A DNA stretch of 64,000 nt, taken from assembly GCF_004341235.1 (NCBI RefSeq), contig NZ_SLUP01000004.1, positions 186,001-250,000 on the forward strand, in the 5' to 3' direction. A program made the translations under genes and the position numbers. Origin of the DNA: Mariniflexile fucanivorans. GTDB lineage: Bacteria > Bacteroidota > Bacteroidia > Flavobacteriales > Flavobacteriaceae. Each line of letters begins with the position of its first letter. Position 1 is the first letter of the stretch. Of the stretch, positions 18,301 to 26,951 are shown piece by piece. A model generated the notes under the pieces. That model had not been told where the DNA came from. It saw only the letters and a program-made list of their open reading frames with translations, and ran no database searches.

Positions 18301-20293
18301 TTTGTATGGAGTTGAGCGAAAAAGGGAGCGAATCGGTATTGTCATTATTGTTGTCGCACAGAGCAAAATCTCCCGTATTGGTAGCTGTTATTAGTAAATT
18401 GGTATGAATTTCTAAGGGTACAATAGATGCACATCCCGTGGTATTGTCTTCAACCCTTACGTAAAGCGTTTGTTCTTCAGGATTTATATTTTGGTAATTA
18501 GTAGGGTTTGTAATAGGGTTAGCACCTGTTTGGGCATCTTCATAATTTATATGAAATGAGGTTGTTACATTGGTTAGTCCGTTTTCAATATCTGCAATTA
18601 CTTCTGTTAAATCAAAACTATCAAAACCATCATGGTCGGCATCACAAGCGTCTAAATATCTAGTATCTCTAATAACTAAAGGACTTATTGTGATGATAAC
18701 ATCTAATGTTGAAGTGTTTACACAACCTGTTTGGGTGTTAATGACGCGTACATAAACGGTGCTGGTAGGTGTAGCAGTATTTATATATGGTAATGGTATA
18801 GGGTTGTTGCCCGTATTGGCATCGGCAGGGGTGTAGTGGTAGGTTACGGCTAAATTGCTTTGTCCGTTTGTTATTTCATCATCTTTTTCGTTTAAATATA
18901 CAATGGCGAAACCATCAGGATAATCGTCGGTATCACAAACCTCTAGGGGTGTTGGATTTGTAATATTAGGAACTTGATTGACTACTAAATTAAAGGTGGT
19001 GTATGAAAAGCAGTTACTATCTAAATCATCTATTCTAACAAATATGGTTTGTGGATTAGATGTATTGGAAATGGGTGCTGTAATTTCATTAATATTGCTT
19101 CTGGCCTCTAAATCGGAATAATGATAACTATACGTGTAATTAGTAAATGGAATATTAGCGATAAGTTCGGTTGTTTTTGTTGATAGGTCAAACACCTCAA
19201 TGCCATTACCTGATGCATCATCGCACAATTGATAATTTGTTAAGGAGGCTATTGGTTCTTCCGTGTTAAGTACTATAACAATTTCGTCTTCTTCAAAACA
19301 TGTATTGCCATTTAAAGATACAGATACTTCAACTTTATACGTGCCATTTTGTGTTACATCCAACGTAGGGTTTACTTCGCCTACTATCAGGTTGTTATTT
19401 CTGTACCACTGGTAAAATGCTGCTGGGTTTTGTATATCGGCATTTAAAGTGGCTAAACTAGCACAGGTAGTTATATCTTCCCCTAAGTCTAAAATTTTAA
19501 AACTATCGCCTTCTATAAAAACGGCAGAATCGGATTGAATATCCGTTTGGTCTGCAATGATTAATTTAATATGATACTGAACATAAGGTGTAATGGTTGT
19601 GGATGCTGTTAACACGGTAGTTCTACCATTGTAATTGGTGTCTCCCAAGTTATACCCATCAAAATATTGCTCATTTTGAGCTGGACATACGCCAAAAATT
19701 TCATCGTGAATGGTGTTGGTATTAACGGGTGTTGAAGTTCCTGGCACTAATGCGATGTTTTGATAGGGGCCAGGGCTACCAGTTTCTTTAATAAGAAAAA
19801 CAAACCCATCTGAAAATTGACATGGGTTAATACCAAAATACTCTTCGGAAGCTAATAAATAATTAAATTGAAGTTGGTTTGAAATGGAAACAATATCAAA
19901 TTCAATAGAGGTAGCATTTACGGTATTGGTTATGCCCAAGGCAGTTTCTAAATCGGGATCGGTTCCCCAATTTGAAGTACCTTCGCTTAATGTTGGTGTT
20001 ATGTTACCGTTGCCACCAGATATGGCGTTTCCTGTTGAAAGCATAATGCCGTTTTGAAACGGAAAGTTAGAGCTGCCTTTTTCAAAATACGCATAACTAG
20101 AAAAACCGTTGGCATTTCCGTTTACTGATGATGAAATATTTGTAATATCAACACAGCTATTTTGAACCAAGTTGTTTTCTATAAGTGGCTGTAAACCAAT
20201 AGTTCCATCAACTGTTATTTGTTGTGAAAACATAAAGTTACAGCTACAAAAAAGCAGAAGTAAATTAAAGTAGTTATGTAGATTTTTTTTCAC
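15380..20293 (-). CDS. Giant type-IX-secreted repeat protein (choice-of-anchor L, 11 repeats)
   Basis: 1637 residues. A signal peptide ending FMFSQ is followed by a choice-of-anchor-L-like domain (about 25-265; LLASEEYFGINPCQFSDGF, VFLIKETG). After an Ig-like module come 11 tandem repeats of about 95 residues. Each opens with a C-D-x-D/N acidic loop plus FNL (for example ECDTDYDGTTTFNL) and closes with PQTIYVRVEN-TGC. The C-terminus is a type B CHU_C sorting domain (FFTPNNDTYNDTWHIIG, YNRYGKLIKTL, WDGTYNGENMPSDDYWF) ending FALKR. The acidic loops suggest calcium-stiffened rods; that is an inference. The two paired cysteines per repeat may form disulfides. Confidence 0.9.
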   Translation of the reverse strand: MKKNLHNYFNLLLLFCSCNFMFSQQITVDGTIGLQPLIENNLVQNSCVDITNISSSVNGNANGFSSYAYFEKGSSNFPFQNGIMLSTGNAISGGNGNITPTLSEGTSNWGTDPDLETALGITNTVNATSIEFDIVSISNQLQFNYLLASEEYFGINPCQFSDGFVFLIKETGSPGPYQNIALVPGTSTPVNTNTIHDEIFGVCPAQNEQYFDGYNLGDTNYNGRTTVLTASTTITPYVQYHIKLIIADQTDIQSDSAVFIEGDSFKILDLGEDITTCASLATLNADIQNPAAFYQWYRNNNLIVGEVNPTLDVTQNGTYKVEVSVSLNGNTCFEEDEIVIVLNTEEPIASLTNYQLCDDASGNGIEVFDLSTKTTELIANIPFTNYTYSYHYSDLEARSNINEITAPISNTSNPQTIFVRIDDLDSNCFSYTTFNLVVNQVPNITNPTPLEVCDTDDYPDGFAIVYLNEKDDEITNGQSNLAVTYHYTPADANTGNNPIPLPYINTATPTSTVYVRVINTQTGCVNTSTLDVIITISPLVIRDTRYLDACDADHDGFDSFDLTEVIADIENGLTNVTTSFHINYEDAQTGANPITNPTNYQNINPEEQTLYVRVEDNTTGCASIVPLEIHTNLLITATNTGDFALCDNNNDNTDSLPFSLNSIQNEIATDKNGNPLPFPISTTFYETEADRDANVNAIPNNVPYYATSPKTLYIRVENTDTGCFEMSEITLLINPILLFNPLTPIPYCDTDDDGMVDIELHSLDNEITNGNTNFTVTYFLSFLDAENKNNELPPFHPSSGIQQFFARIESRLNGVTCYTINSFEIEVLIAPSTNTPTDIIICDNDQDGVSTINLNDKIDEAVASRIGLNISVHTSFDEANTNSNPIPDSNLTAYNSNTQTIYIRVEDALSSDGCYTIESFEVIVNTLPNFPLISNYQVCEDDGDSFADFLLSEKDDEILNGQIGKEVFYFEDAAFTIPIPKNTIYQNTTSPQTIYVRVENTTDASCFGTASFILEVSPSPIYNPIQDYLVCDDASNDGKNVFNLDEKRNEIALGSTDNLNISFHLTRNQAENNTSPLPNQYTNAINPQTLYIRIESSDSLCFIIEELGINIIAAPDISEVKAPLIECDTDYDGTTTFNLETADFEINDRVQNNLIINYFENQGDINPNDGLDNSNAISNPTNFNSNSQTVYIKVANTLTGCYSVIPLELNVILPAPTNTIGTIEICDNDTDTYDLSLVNSMIVNSNNDVTISYHNTQNDADTNTDPLSNTYNYTASSHTIYARVSDNTTGCVIVQAFILQINPNPIANTPPNLVSCDDDFDGFFEFNLLDTSNAILGAQDASAHTITFYNDAANAETGTNALGNIHAAFNGEIIYARLENNITTCYGVTQFSTIVNPLPMIPISDVVAVCGNDLPLIINASTGNVGDTYLWSTTINPTVNNSTASEIQLDMTDLGIYSVTVTTPNNCQYTKTFSVVESETATINSTATVDFSDPNSITVTISGIGDYVYILDDGEPQTSNVFENVTYGVHTVTIRDLNGCEDATTEVVVIDIPKFFTPNNDTYNDTWHIIGIEKLPGTILYIYNRYGKLIKTLLHTSNGWDGTYNGENMPSDDYWFVAKVIQNGNAFEVKGHFALKR

Positions 20294-20419
20294 TTTGCTT
20301 TATTTGGGTATAAAAACGATGTGCTATTGAATTAAGTAGTTTTTGAAAATTATGTAAATTTCAGATGAAATGAAAAAAAAAAGGTGGAAATACAATTTTA
20401 ACTGTTTTCGAGTAAAAAT

Positions 20420-23146
20420 CTATCTTTTTAAAGTAAAATGATTTTTATAAATTCTACCATCTTGAAGTTTTACCGAGAACCAATAATCATCCACTGGTAA
20501 TTGTCTTCCGTTCAATAAACCATTCCAACCTTCACCTAAAGGTGTTAATTCTTTTATTAGCTTACCGTATCTATCAAAAATATAAACTTTAGTGTTTGGT
20601 TGAAACATGCTAGATACGCCATAAACTTGCCATGTATCGTTATAACCATCACCATTGGGAGTGAATACTTTTGGAAACCCGATAACCGATATTTTGAATG
20701 GTTGGGTAGTGCCGCAATTATTTTTAATATCTTTTACAGAAACTGAATAAAATCCTGGTTTTACGTTTTCAAAAATGTTACTACTTTGAAAATCAGCATA
20801 CACGCTATTGTTTTCGTCTAGTAACCTGTATTCATAAGTGCCCTCGCCAGAAGCTAATACGGTTACCGTATTGTTTTGCGAAGCATCTTTTATTACAATA
20901 TCATCAATAGTTGCTATGTTTGATGCTTGCACGGTAATAATTTTGTCTTTGCTACAGCCATTTGCATTGGTAACGGTTACGGTGTAAGTTCCTACTTGGT
21001 TAATTTCAATGTTATAAGTGCTATCACCAGTAGACCAATAATAGGTGTAATTGGTTGGATCACTGTTTATTATATCGGCATTAATGTTTATGGTTTCTGG
21101 AAACTTGTTTAAGCAATAATAGGTGGAGCTTGATGGGTTTATGTTTGGCAATTTGTTAACGGTCAAAATAACTTTAAGAATACCAAAGCAACTGTTTGCG
21201 TTTTCTACTCGGGCGTAAATAGTTTGACTGTATGGATTTGTATTTGTAAATGTTGTATTTAAACTGTTTTGTTCAAAAAGTGCATCATCAAATGTTTTAT
21301 AGTAAGTGATGGCATATAGAAAATTGTAGGTTGCTTGTATTTCAGAGGTAACTGTATCAAGGTTGAAAGCATTTATACCATCTTCAGAGTCTAACTCATC
21401 GCATAAAGGTGTGGGTGTAAAATCGGCTATTTGTGTAGTCGTTACATTTAGTGAAAGCAAAGATGTATCATAACATCCTGTTTTTTCATCAAAAACTTTA
21501 GTGTAAATAGGCCTTGGGTTGTCAGCATTAAAAGAGTAAGAGTTAATGTTGGTTATTTCATCAGTCAAAGCTATATCTCTATAGAATTTGACTAAAAGAC
21601 CTGTAACGTTTCCTGTTAAATAACTAGTTGCTTCGTTTAAATTAAACCTAGTAAAACCGCCAACAACAGTATCTTCATCACATTGTGTTAACGTATAGTC
21701 GTATGCCACGGGGTTTCTGTTATAAGTAACAAAAGCGACACCTTCAAATGTGCTGTCACAATCACCTGTATTAGGGTCTATAAATACTTTGTAAAAACCA
21801 TCTTCTGTAACTTCTAAGTTAGGACTAGTTTCAGATAAAGGAACATCATTACGAGACCAAGTATAGGTAGCGCCTGGAATGACATCAGACTTCAAAGTAT
21901 AGGTGTCTCCATCACATAAAAACAACTCGGTAGATTCGATTGTTGAGGTCTTTCTTATAATATCAATTTTCTCTGAAAAAAAGGAAGTTATAAAAGGTGG
22001 TAATCCTTGTCTTGAATTGTTGCTTAATTGGAAACTATTGTTTGTGTAGTTACAGGCGGCTCCAATGTTATTTGGTGCATTTATAACTGATAAATAGGGT
22101 AAACCTTGACGGTAAGTGGCATTCATAGCTCTGTAAATTTTACCGTTAGGGCCTAATTGAAGTCCGCCTCTATAAGTGACTCTATCATCAATTACAATTT
22201 CACTAGCACTTATGTTTGGTGACGTTAAGTTGTACTGAAGCAAAGCACCATATTGAGCAGAACTATTATTTTGGTCATCACTATCTGTTTCCAAATAGGT
22301 TGTAATATAGAGCAATTCATTATTTTGAGAAAATTCAACCCCATATGGAATTTGCCGACTGAATCCATTATGCGAAAAATTAATAGCAATAGGGGTTTCG
22401 TTACTTACCATACCAGTGTTTTTGTCAAAATCATAAATATACAATCCAGATGAAGCATTTGCCGATACAAGTTTTGTGCCATCTGGCGATAGTTTTAAAT
22501 AGCCTCTGGCATCATCAATAAATGTTGAAAAGGTAGAAATTATAGGTACTGTGTTTAAACCAGTAGAACTAACCTCATAAGCATAAAAAGTATTAAATTG
22601 ACCTGTAATTAATGGCGCATACGTAATAACCCAAATGGATTGTGTTAAACAGTCTTTTAATACAGCGGTTACTTTTTCTGAGCTTTCTTCAAGCAGATTA
22701 TCGTTTTTTAAAGTAACATTTCCTAGGCCACCATTTAAACTCAAATCAACTAAGGAGTAATTAAAGCCGTAATTTACGTCGCTATTACTTGTAGATGTAT
22801 CAACAGTGAATATGTAATATATATTGGGGTCCTTTGGTTTTGGCACTACAATGGCAGATTGCGTGCTTGAAGGGTCTCCAAACAGCCCAAAGCCATTAGG
22901 CATCATTGTGTGGTTTTTGTTCCAAACGGTTACACCATCTGTATAAAATAATAACTCGCCATTGGCGTCTGAAATGGTTGTACAGCCTTCAATGGTGCTC
23001 AATTTTCCGTTTATTAACTCGGTAACAGTGCCGTCTGGATTAAAGCTAATACCAGCATTATCGCCAAAATACCAATTGGAGGCTTCCTTTTGAGCGAAAC
23101 AAAAAATGGTACTAAAAAAAGCTAATATTATTAAGGGATTTTTCAT
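20420..23146 (-). CDS. Large type-IX-secreted protein with beta-propeller-like N-terminus, type B C-terminus
   Basis: The start is set at the ATG 23144-23146, giving the signal peptide MKNPLIILAFFSTIFCFAQ. The longer frame upstream lacks a signal peptide and would overlap the permease gene. The 908-residue product begins with a propeller-like domain (NWYFGDNAGISFNPDGT, LFYTDGVTVWNKNH, GYLKLSPDGTKLVSA, LGPNGKIYRAM) covering about 25-400. Then come Ig-like modules and two copies of the ~95-residue repeat found in its neighbour (QCDEDTVVGGFTRFNLNEA, LCDELDSEDGINAFNLD). It ends in a CHU_C type B domain (FTPNGDGYNDTWQVYG, FDRYGKLIKEL) and FTLKR. It lies 26 bp after the ABC permease stop. Confidence 0.9.
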   Translation of the reverse strand: MKNPLIILAFFSTIFCFAQKEASNWYFGDNAGISFNPDGTVTELINGKLSTIEGCTTISDANGELLFYTDGVTVWNKNHTMMPNGFGLFGDPSSTQSAIVVPKPKDPNIYYIFTVDTSTSNSDVNYGFNYSLVDLSLNGGLGNVTLKNDNLLEESSEKVTAVLKDCLTQSIWVITYAPLITGQFNTFYAYEVSSTGLNTVPIISTFSTFIDDARGYLKLSPDGTKLVSANASSGLYIYDFDKNTGMVSNETPIAINFSHNGFSRQIPYGVEFSQNNELLYITTYLETDSDDQNNSSAQYGALLQYNLTSPNISASEIVIDDRVTYRGGLQLGPNGKIYRAMNATYRQGLPYLSVINAPNNIGAACNYTNNSFQLSNNSRQGLPPFITSFFSEKIDIIRKTSTIESTELFLCDGDTYTLKSDVIPGATYTWSRNDVPLSETSPNLEVTEDGFYKVFIDPNTGDCDSTFEGVAFVTYNRNPVAYDYTLTQCDEDTVVGGFTRFNLNEATSYLTGNVTGLLVKFYRDIALTDEITNINSYSFNADNPRPIYTKVFDEKTGCYDTSLLSLNVTTTQIADFTPTPLCDELDSEDGINAFNLDTVTSEIQATYNFLYAITYYKTFDDALFEQNSLNTTFTNTNPYSQTIYARVENANSCFGILKVILTVNKLPNINPSSSTYYCLNKFPETININADIINSDPTNYTYYWSTGDSTYNIEINQVGTYTVTVTNANGCSKDKIITVQASNIATIDDIVIKDASQNNTVTVLASGEGTYEYRLLDENNSVYADFQSSNIFENVKPGFYSVSVKDIKNNCGTTQPFKISVIGFPKVFTPNGDGYNDTWQVYGVSSMFQPNTKVYIFDRYGKLIKELTPLGEGWNGLLNGRQLPVDDYWFSVKLQDGRIYKNHFTLKR

Positions 23147-23172
23147 TGTAGATCGCAAAGCAACCAAAGATA

Positions 23173-23997
23173 TCACAAATCTCGCTTTTTTAATAATCTG
23201 TACGATAAAAAGATGAATAAGGCAGTCCAAGCTAGCACGATTGCTATTTCGTAAGAATGTACGGCGTAGTCGTAAACTAAATTTGTTTTATCAGGAAATT
23301 TAGTCATAGCAATGCGTTGGAAGGGTTGGTCTATAAGTTTATACATAGATTTTAATGGGAAGAAATTCTGAATTTTTTCAGCGGTATCCGAATTAAATTT
23401 CCATGCAAAAAGTCCGAAAATTATCCATTCCAAAATATAAAGTATGAATAAAAAAGCCAACGCAAAAGCTGAACGTTTTACTAGCATACCAAAGAATAAA
23501 CACAGACTAAAAAAGCCAACAAGCTTAACAAAGTAGGCTATTAAAAAATTAGTTTCTATAAAGATGATAGAAATTTCATTGTAACTAGAATAATATAAAC
23601 CAATACAAAGGGAAATGATGCTAATTAACACCGTTGAGATGAAAGAGAAAAATACAATGGTATAAAATTTAGAAAGTATAAATTCCTTTTTACTTAAACC
23701 ATCAATTAGATTTTGTTTTAAGGTTTTGTTACTGTATTCGTTGCCAATCATACTCACCACCACAATAGCGAAGAAAAATTTGAATTGTGAAGCGAAAAAC
23801 GTGGTTAAATGCCAGATTATTGGGAAGTTGAAAATACCTAATTCACCTAATTCCAAAGTAAAAAAACCAAATACATTTATTTTTAGTGATGATAAAAGGA
23901 TAACAAAAAATGGGAGAATAAAGGATATGAAAATAAGAACTTTACTGGTTCTATTAAGCAAAAGTTTTTGTAATTCTAAATTTAAAAGTCTGAACAT
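23173..23997 (-). CDS. ABC-2-type transporter permease
   Basis: Integral inner-membrane protein of 274 residues with about six hydrophobic segments. The first is near 20-40, and the C-terminal one (AIVLAWTALFIFLSYRLL) ends in KKRDL. The large loop with LKQNLIDGLSKKEFILSKFY is typical of ABC-2 permeases, where it couples to the ATPase. It follows the ATP-binding gene by 19 bp, so the pair forms one exporter. The substrate is unknown. The next downstream gene begins after only 26 bp and may be co-transcribed. Confidence 0.88.
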   Translation of the reverse strand: MFRLLNLELQKLLLNRTSKVLIFISFILPFFVILLSSLKINVFGFFTLELGELGIFNFPIIWHLTTFFASQFKFFFAIVVVSMIGNEYSNKTLKQNLIDGLSKKEFILSKFYTIVFFSFISTVLISIISLCIGLYYSSYNEISIIFIETNFLIAYFVKLVGFFSLCLFFGMLVKRSAFALAFLFILYILEWIIFGLFAWKFNSDTAEKIQNFFPLKSMYKLIDQPFQRIAMTKFPDKTNLVYDYAVHSYEIAIVLAWTALFIFLSYRLLKKRDL

Positions 23998-24016
23998 GTC
24001 AATGATTTTGGTTGCG

Positions 24017-24913
24017 TTAGTTCTTATCGGTTAATTGCAAAAATTGTTCTTCCAAACTTTCTTTACGCTGCACTAAATGGGTGAGAATAATGCCGTTTTC
24101 GAATAGAAATTTGTTGAAATCGTCCGATTTCATGGGTTCATTTAAAAATGCGGTTACTAAGGTGTCTTGCACTTTTATTTTCCCAAAAACGGAATTGTTC
24201 TGCAATAGTTTTACTAGCGTATCTTGGTTGTTGCATTTTAATTCAAAAAAACCATGGCTGGAAATCATTTCATCTACTCTGCCTGAGTATAATTTTTCAC
24301 CTTTACGAAGTACCACCACGTGCGAACATACTTTTTCAACTTCATCCAATAAGTGAGAAGCTAGTAAAATGGTAGTGCCTTTAGCTGCGATTTGTTTTAT
24401 GATTTCCCGAATTTGGTGAATTCCTTGTGGGTCCAAACCATTGGTGGGTTCGTCTAAAATTAAAATTTCTGGGTCGTTAAGTAGGGCAGAGGCAATGGCC
24501 AAACGTTGTTTCATACCTAATGAGTAGGTGCTGAATTTGCTGTTTTTTCGTTCTAAAAGCCCAACAATTTCCAGTTTTTCGTCAATTTTACTGTAATCGA
24601 CGCCTTTAATTTTACAAACAAGTTTTAAGTTTTGGGTAGCCGTCATATACGGGTAAAAGTTGGGGCGTTCAATAATAGCTCCTACTTTTTTTAATGCGTG
24701 GTGTGTTGTTGTATTGCCATCAAACCATTTAAAATCGCCACTGGTTTTATTTACAACATTTAATACGATGCCTAAGGTGGTCGATTTTCCGCTACCATTG
24801 GGTCCTAAAATACCATAAACATTGCCTTTATTTATGGTAAACGATAGCTCTTTTACAGCGGTTAAATACCCGAATTTTTTGGTGAGGTTACTAATGGTTA
24901 GTATGGGTTCCAA
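24017..24913 (-). CDS. ABC transporter ATP-binding protein
   Basis: Cytoplasmic ATPase of 298 residues that powers the adjacent ABC-2 permease. It has Walker A GPNGSGKST (about 38-46), signature YSLGMKQRLAIA, Walker B ILILDEPTNGLDPQG and an H-loop LLASHLLDEVE. The ~80-residue C-terminal extension is the accessory domain common to the CcmA/NatA-like branch. Drug, lipid or bacteriocin-type export would all be compatible. The sequence does not decide. Confidence 0.93.
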   Translation of the reverse strand: MEPILTISNLTKKFGYLTAVKELSFTINKGNVYGILGPNGSGKSTTLGIVLNVVNKTSGDFKWFDGNTTTHHALKKVGAIIERPNFYPYMTATQNLKLVCKIKGVDYSKIDEKLEIVGLLERKNSKFSTYSLGMKQRLAIASALLNDPEILILDEPTNGLDPQGIHQIREIIKQIAAKGTTILLASHLLDEVEKVCSHVVVLRKGEKLYSGRVDEMISSHGFFELKCNNQDTLVKLLQNNSVFGKIKVQDTLVTAFLNEPMKSDDFNKFLFENGIILTHLVQRKESLEEQFLQLTDKN

Positions 24914-25327
24914 ATTGAAATGTTTTTTTTGTAGAATAAAAATCTACTTTTGATTAGTTACTAAAGTATGACGATTGTTCTTATATTTTGTTACAAGTTT
25001 GTTAAATAATATTGTTTTGCTAATGTTTTTTTGCGTGGGGATTACTCATGTTTTTCAATTGTAAAATTGAAATCGAGAATGCGACACATTTGCAATGGAA
25101 ACCCTTTTTTAACTAGGATAAAAACTAGTTTATGTAAAAGTAAAAATTTGGCCGATTGCTTTGTTGTGTCTGCTCGCAATGTCGTTTTAAAAAGATTGTA
25201 ATGGAAAGACCGACCCGGTTCCTGAACTTGTTTCAGGATAAAGGTAACGCCCAAAACGGTAAATTTAATTTTGAGTTGTTATTGAATTTACTAGTAAAAA
25301 GGTTTAAATTTGAATAAGATTTAATTT
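24914..25327. repeat. Intergenic region with dispersed-repeat-like segments
   Basis: Divergent gap of about 410 bp. It contains GATTGCTTTGTTGTG ... CTCGCAATGTCG (25154-25184) and the inverted repeat CCTGAACTTGTTTCAGG (25221-25237). Both are of types often scattered between Bacteroidota genes. A 70-codon minus-strand frame across them (25042-25254) looks like translated repeat, not a gene. Confidence 0.5.
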
Positions 25328-26389
25328 ATGCAAGATTTAAAAATTTCAAAAAGAAAACCGTCGTACCCAATTTCGGCTGAGCTAAGCGACTATTTAACGG
25401 AATACAGTAGAAATATAAAACTTCCTGTTTTTTATGATGATTTATTGCGTTTTCAAGGCTCGATTGTGGTGTATGATAAAGATGATAACGACACGTTGTG
25501 GATTCGTGTTTACTACAATGAATTTGAAAGACAGGAAATAGAGCTGTCGTTGAAGAAGGTTTATACCATTTTACATTCTGATGGTAATGAAGATACGGTT
25601 CCATTTTTAAGTGTAGATGCAATTGATTATTGTACGTTTGGAAATTCGAAGCCTTTTAGAATAAAAATCAGAAATATATTAAATGATAATTTCACTTATT
25701 TCTACATTAAAACCGCCGATGCCTCTAGAATTTATGGATTGGAATTAGAGCATATTTTATCGCCCTATAATTTGAATTTTTTAGTTTATAAAGACACGTT
25801 AATAGAAGAACATATTGCGGGAATTCCGGGAGATGAGTTTATTCAAAATTTTCTTCCAAAATGTGATAAATCTGAAAAATCTCAAATCGCTAAAGAATTT
25901 GTGAAATTTAACGAGCGTTGTATGATTAGGCTTTTGGGCGATATGCGTTCATATAATTATGTTATTGTTCCAACGCACGATTTTGATCAGGTTGTCTATA
26001 AAATTAGAGCTATTGATTTTGATCAACAATCATACGAAGGTAAATTTAATATTTACAGACCACAGTTTTTTAAAGAGAATATGAAAATGGTTGAGTTGGT
26101 TTCTGAAACGTTTCAAAAACTATCGATTGACCAATATAAAATTGAAGAACGCTCTATTTTGGTGAAGCGATTTAAAAGTTATTCAACTAGAATACACAGG
26201 TTGTTGGACTGTATGGCTGTTGATACTATTTCAAAAGATGAATACGTGAATTTGTTAAAACGCACCATATACGATTATACAAAAGATGAAAAGTTTAAGA
26301 AATGTAAAAATATGGGCGAAATATTAATAAACGCCTTATCATATTTAAATCAGAACTACGAAAATGTAAAGCCAAAAAGCTATATGTAA
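25328..26389 (+). CDS. Orphan protein with kinase-fold-like motifs
   Basis: A soluble protein of 353 residues without signal peptide that I cannot assign to a named family. After about 120 beta-rich N-terminal residues the order of motifs recalls small-molecule or lipopolysaccharide kinases. FYIK (K128) could be the beta-3 lysine and LELEH (139-142) a helix-C glutamate. LIEEHIAGIPG (158-168) resembles the hinge, LGDMRSYNYVI (D205, N210) a catalytic loop, and AIDFDQ (D230/D232) a metal-binding DFG equivalent. The C-terminal helices contain LVKRFKSYSTRIHRLLDCM. Motif order is seen; kinase fold is inference. It converges on the pRiA4b-type gene with a 6-bp gap. Confidence 0.6.
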   Translation: MQDLKISKRKPSYPISAELSDYLTEYSRNIKLPVFYDDLLRFQGSIVVYDKDDNDTLWIRVYYNEFERQEIELSLKKVYTILHSDGNEDTVPFLSVDAIDYCTFGNSKPFRIKIRNILNDNFTYFYIKTADASRIYGLELEHILSPYNLNFLVYKDTLIEEHIAGIPGDEFIQNFLPKCDKSEKSQIAKEFVKFNERCMIRLLGDMRSYNYVIVPTHDFDQVVYKIRAIDFDQQSYEGKFNIYRPQFFKENMKMVELVSETFQKLSIDQYKIEERSILVKRFKSYSTRIHRLLDCMAVDTISKDEYVNLLKRTIYDYTKDEKFKKCKNMGEILINALSYLNQNYENVKPKSYM

Positions 26390-26395
26390 TTGGGT

Positions 26396-26914
26396 TTAAT
26401 TCCAGTTTTCGTCAAAATCCAAACCGTCGTAATCTTCTATGTCTAAATCGTCTTCAAACTCGTCAAAATCGTCGTAGTCATCATCGGCATCAAATATTTT
26501 TTCTGGAGCTTCATCGGGTATTTGCCCATGTACAAACATTAAGTTAGGATAATCGACATCTTGGTTTTCTTCAACTATTTCAGCTAATTCTACAAAAAAC
26601 GTCCACATACTTAAAAAGTCGTACACATAAATAAGTCTTGGTTGAAGTTCATGAACCACATCGTTAATGGTGGTTTCACTCATTAAACGCGCAGATGCTT
26701 CACCCTCACTTAAATCGAATAATGAAATTTCTTCACCTTGATCCCATTGGTTATTACTTAAATAAAAGGAAGCCATTTCTGTACCATCAAATCCAAAGGA
26801 TTGGGTAATAATGTTATGTAAATCTTCAAGGGTGTCGGTTTCACGAATTTCTAAATCGCGAAACACATCATCGTCAACATCGTTATCAAGTATAACTCTA
26901 AATCTGTAAATCAT
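26396..26914 (-). CDS. pRiA4b ORF-3-like (TnpR-passenger type) protein
   Basis: A 172-residue cytoplasmic protein with the pRiA4b ORF-3 fold signature: YRFRVILDNDVDDDVFRDLEI, then DTLEDLHNIITQSFGFDG and MASFYLSNNQWDQGEEISLFDL. The tail (last ~35 residues) is almost entirely D, E, F, Y. The family was first noted on plasmids and transposon passengers but is a common chromosomal single gene in Bacteroidota. There is no transposase nearby, so mobility is not implied. Function is unknown. Confidence 0.82.
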   Translation of the reverse strand: MIYRFRVILDNDVDDDVFRDLEIRETDTLEDLHNIITQSFGFDGTEMASFYLSNNQWDQGEEISLFDLSEGEASARLMSETTINDVVHELQPRLIYVYDFLSMWTFFVELAEIVEENQDVDYPNLMFVHGQIPDEAPEKIFDADDDYDDFDEFEDDLDIEDYDGLDFDENWN

Positions 26915-26951
26915 GGTAAAAAAATATTTTGCAAATGTATGTTTTTTTATA

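Noticed and set aside
15380-20293. Regular repeats suggestive of a CRISPR or satellite array
   Set aside because: The repeats are about 285 bp, diverged, in frame and coding; they are protein modules.
25042-25254. 70-codon minus-strand open frame
   Set aside because: It overlaps dispersed-repeat-like sequence, has no promoter or start context, and its composition is that of translated repeats.
26396-26914. Mobile element because of the pRiA4b ORF-3/TnpR-passenger name
   Set aside because: No transposase, terminal repeats or target duplication nearby; the family is common as single chromosomal genes.
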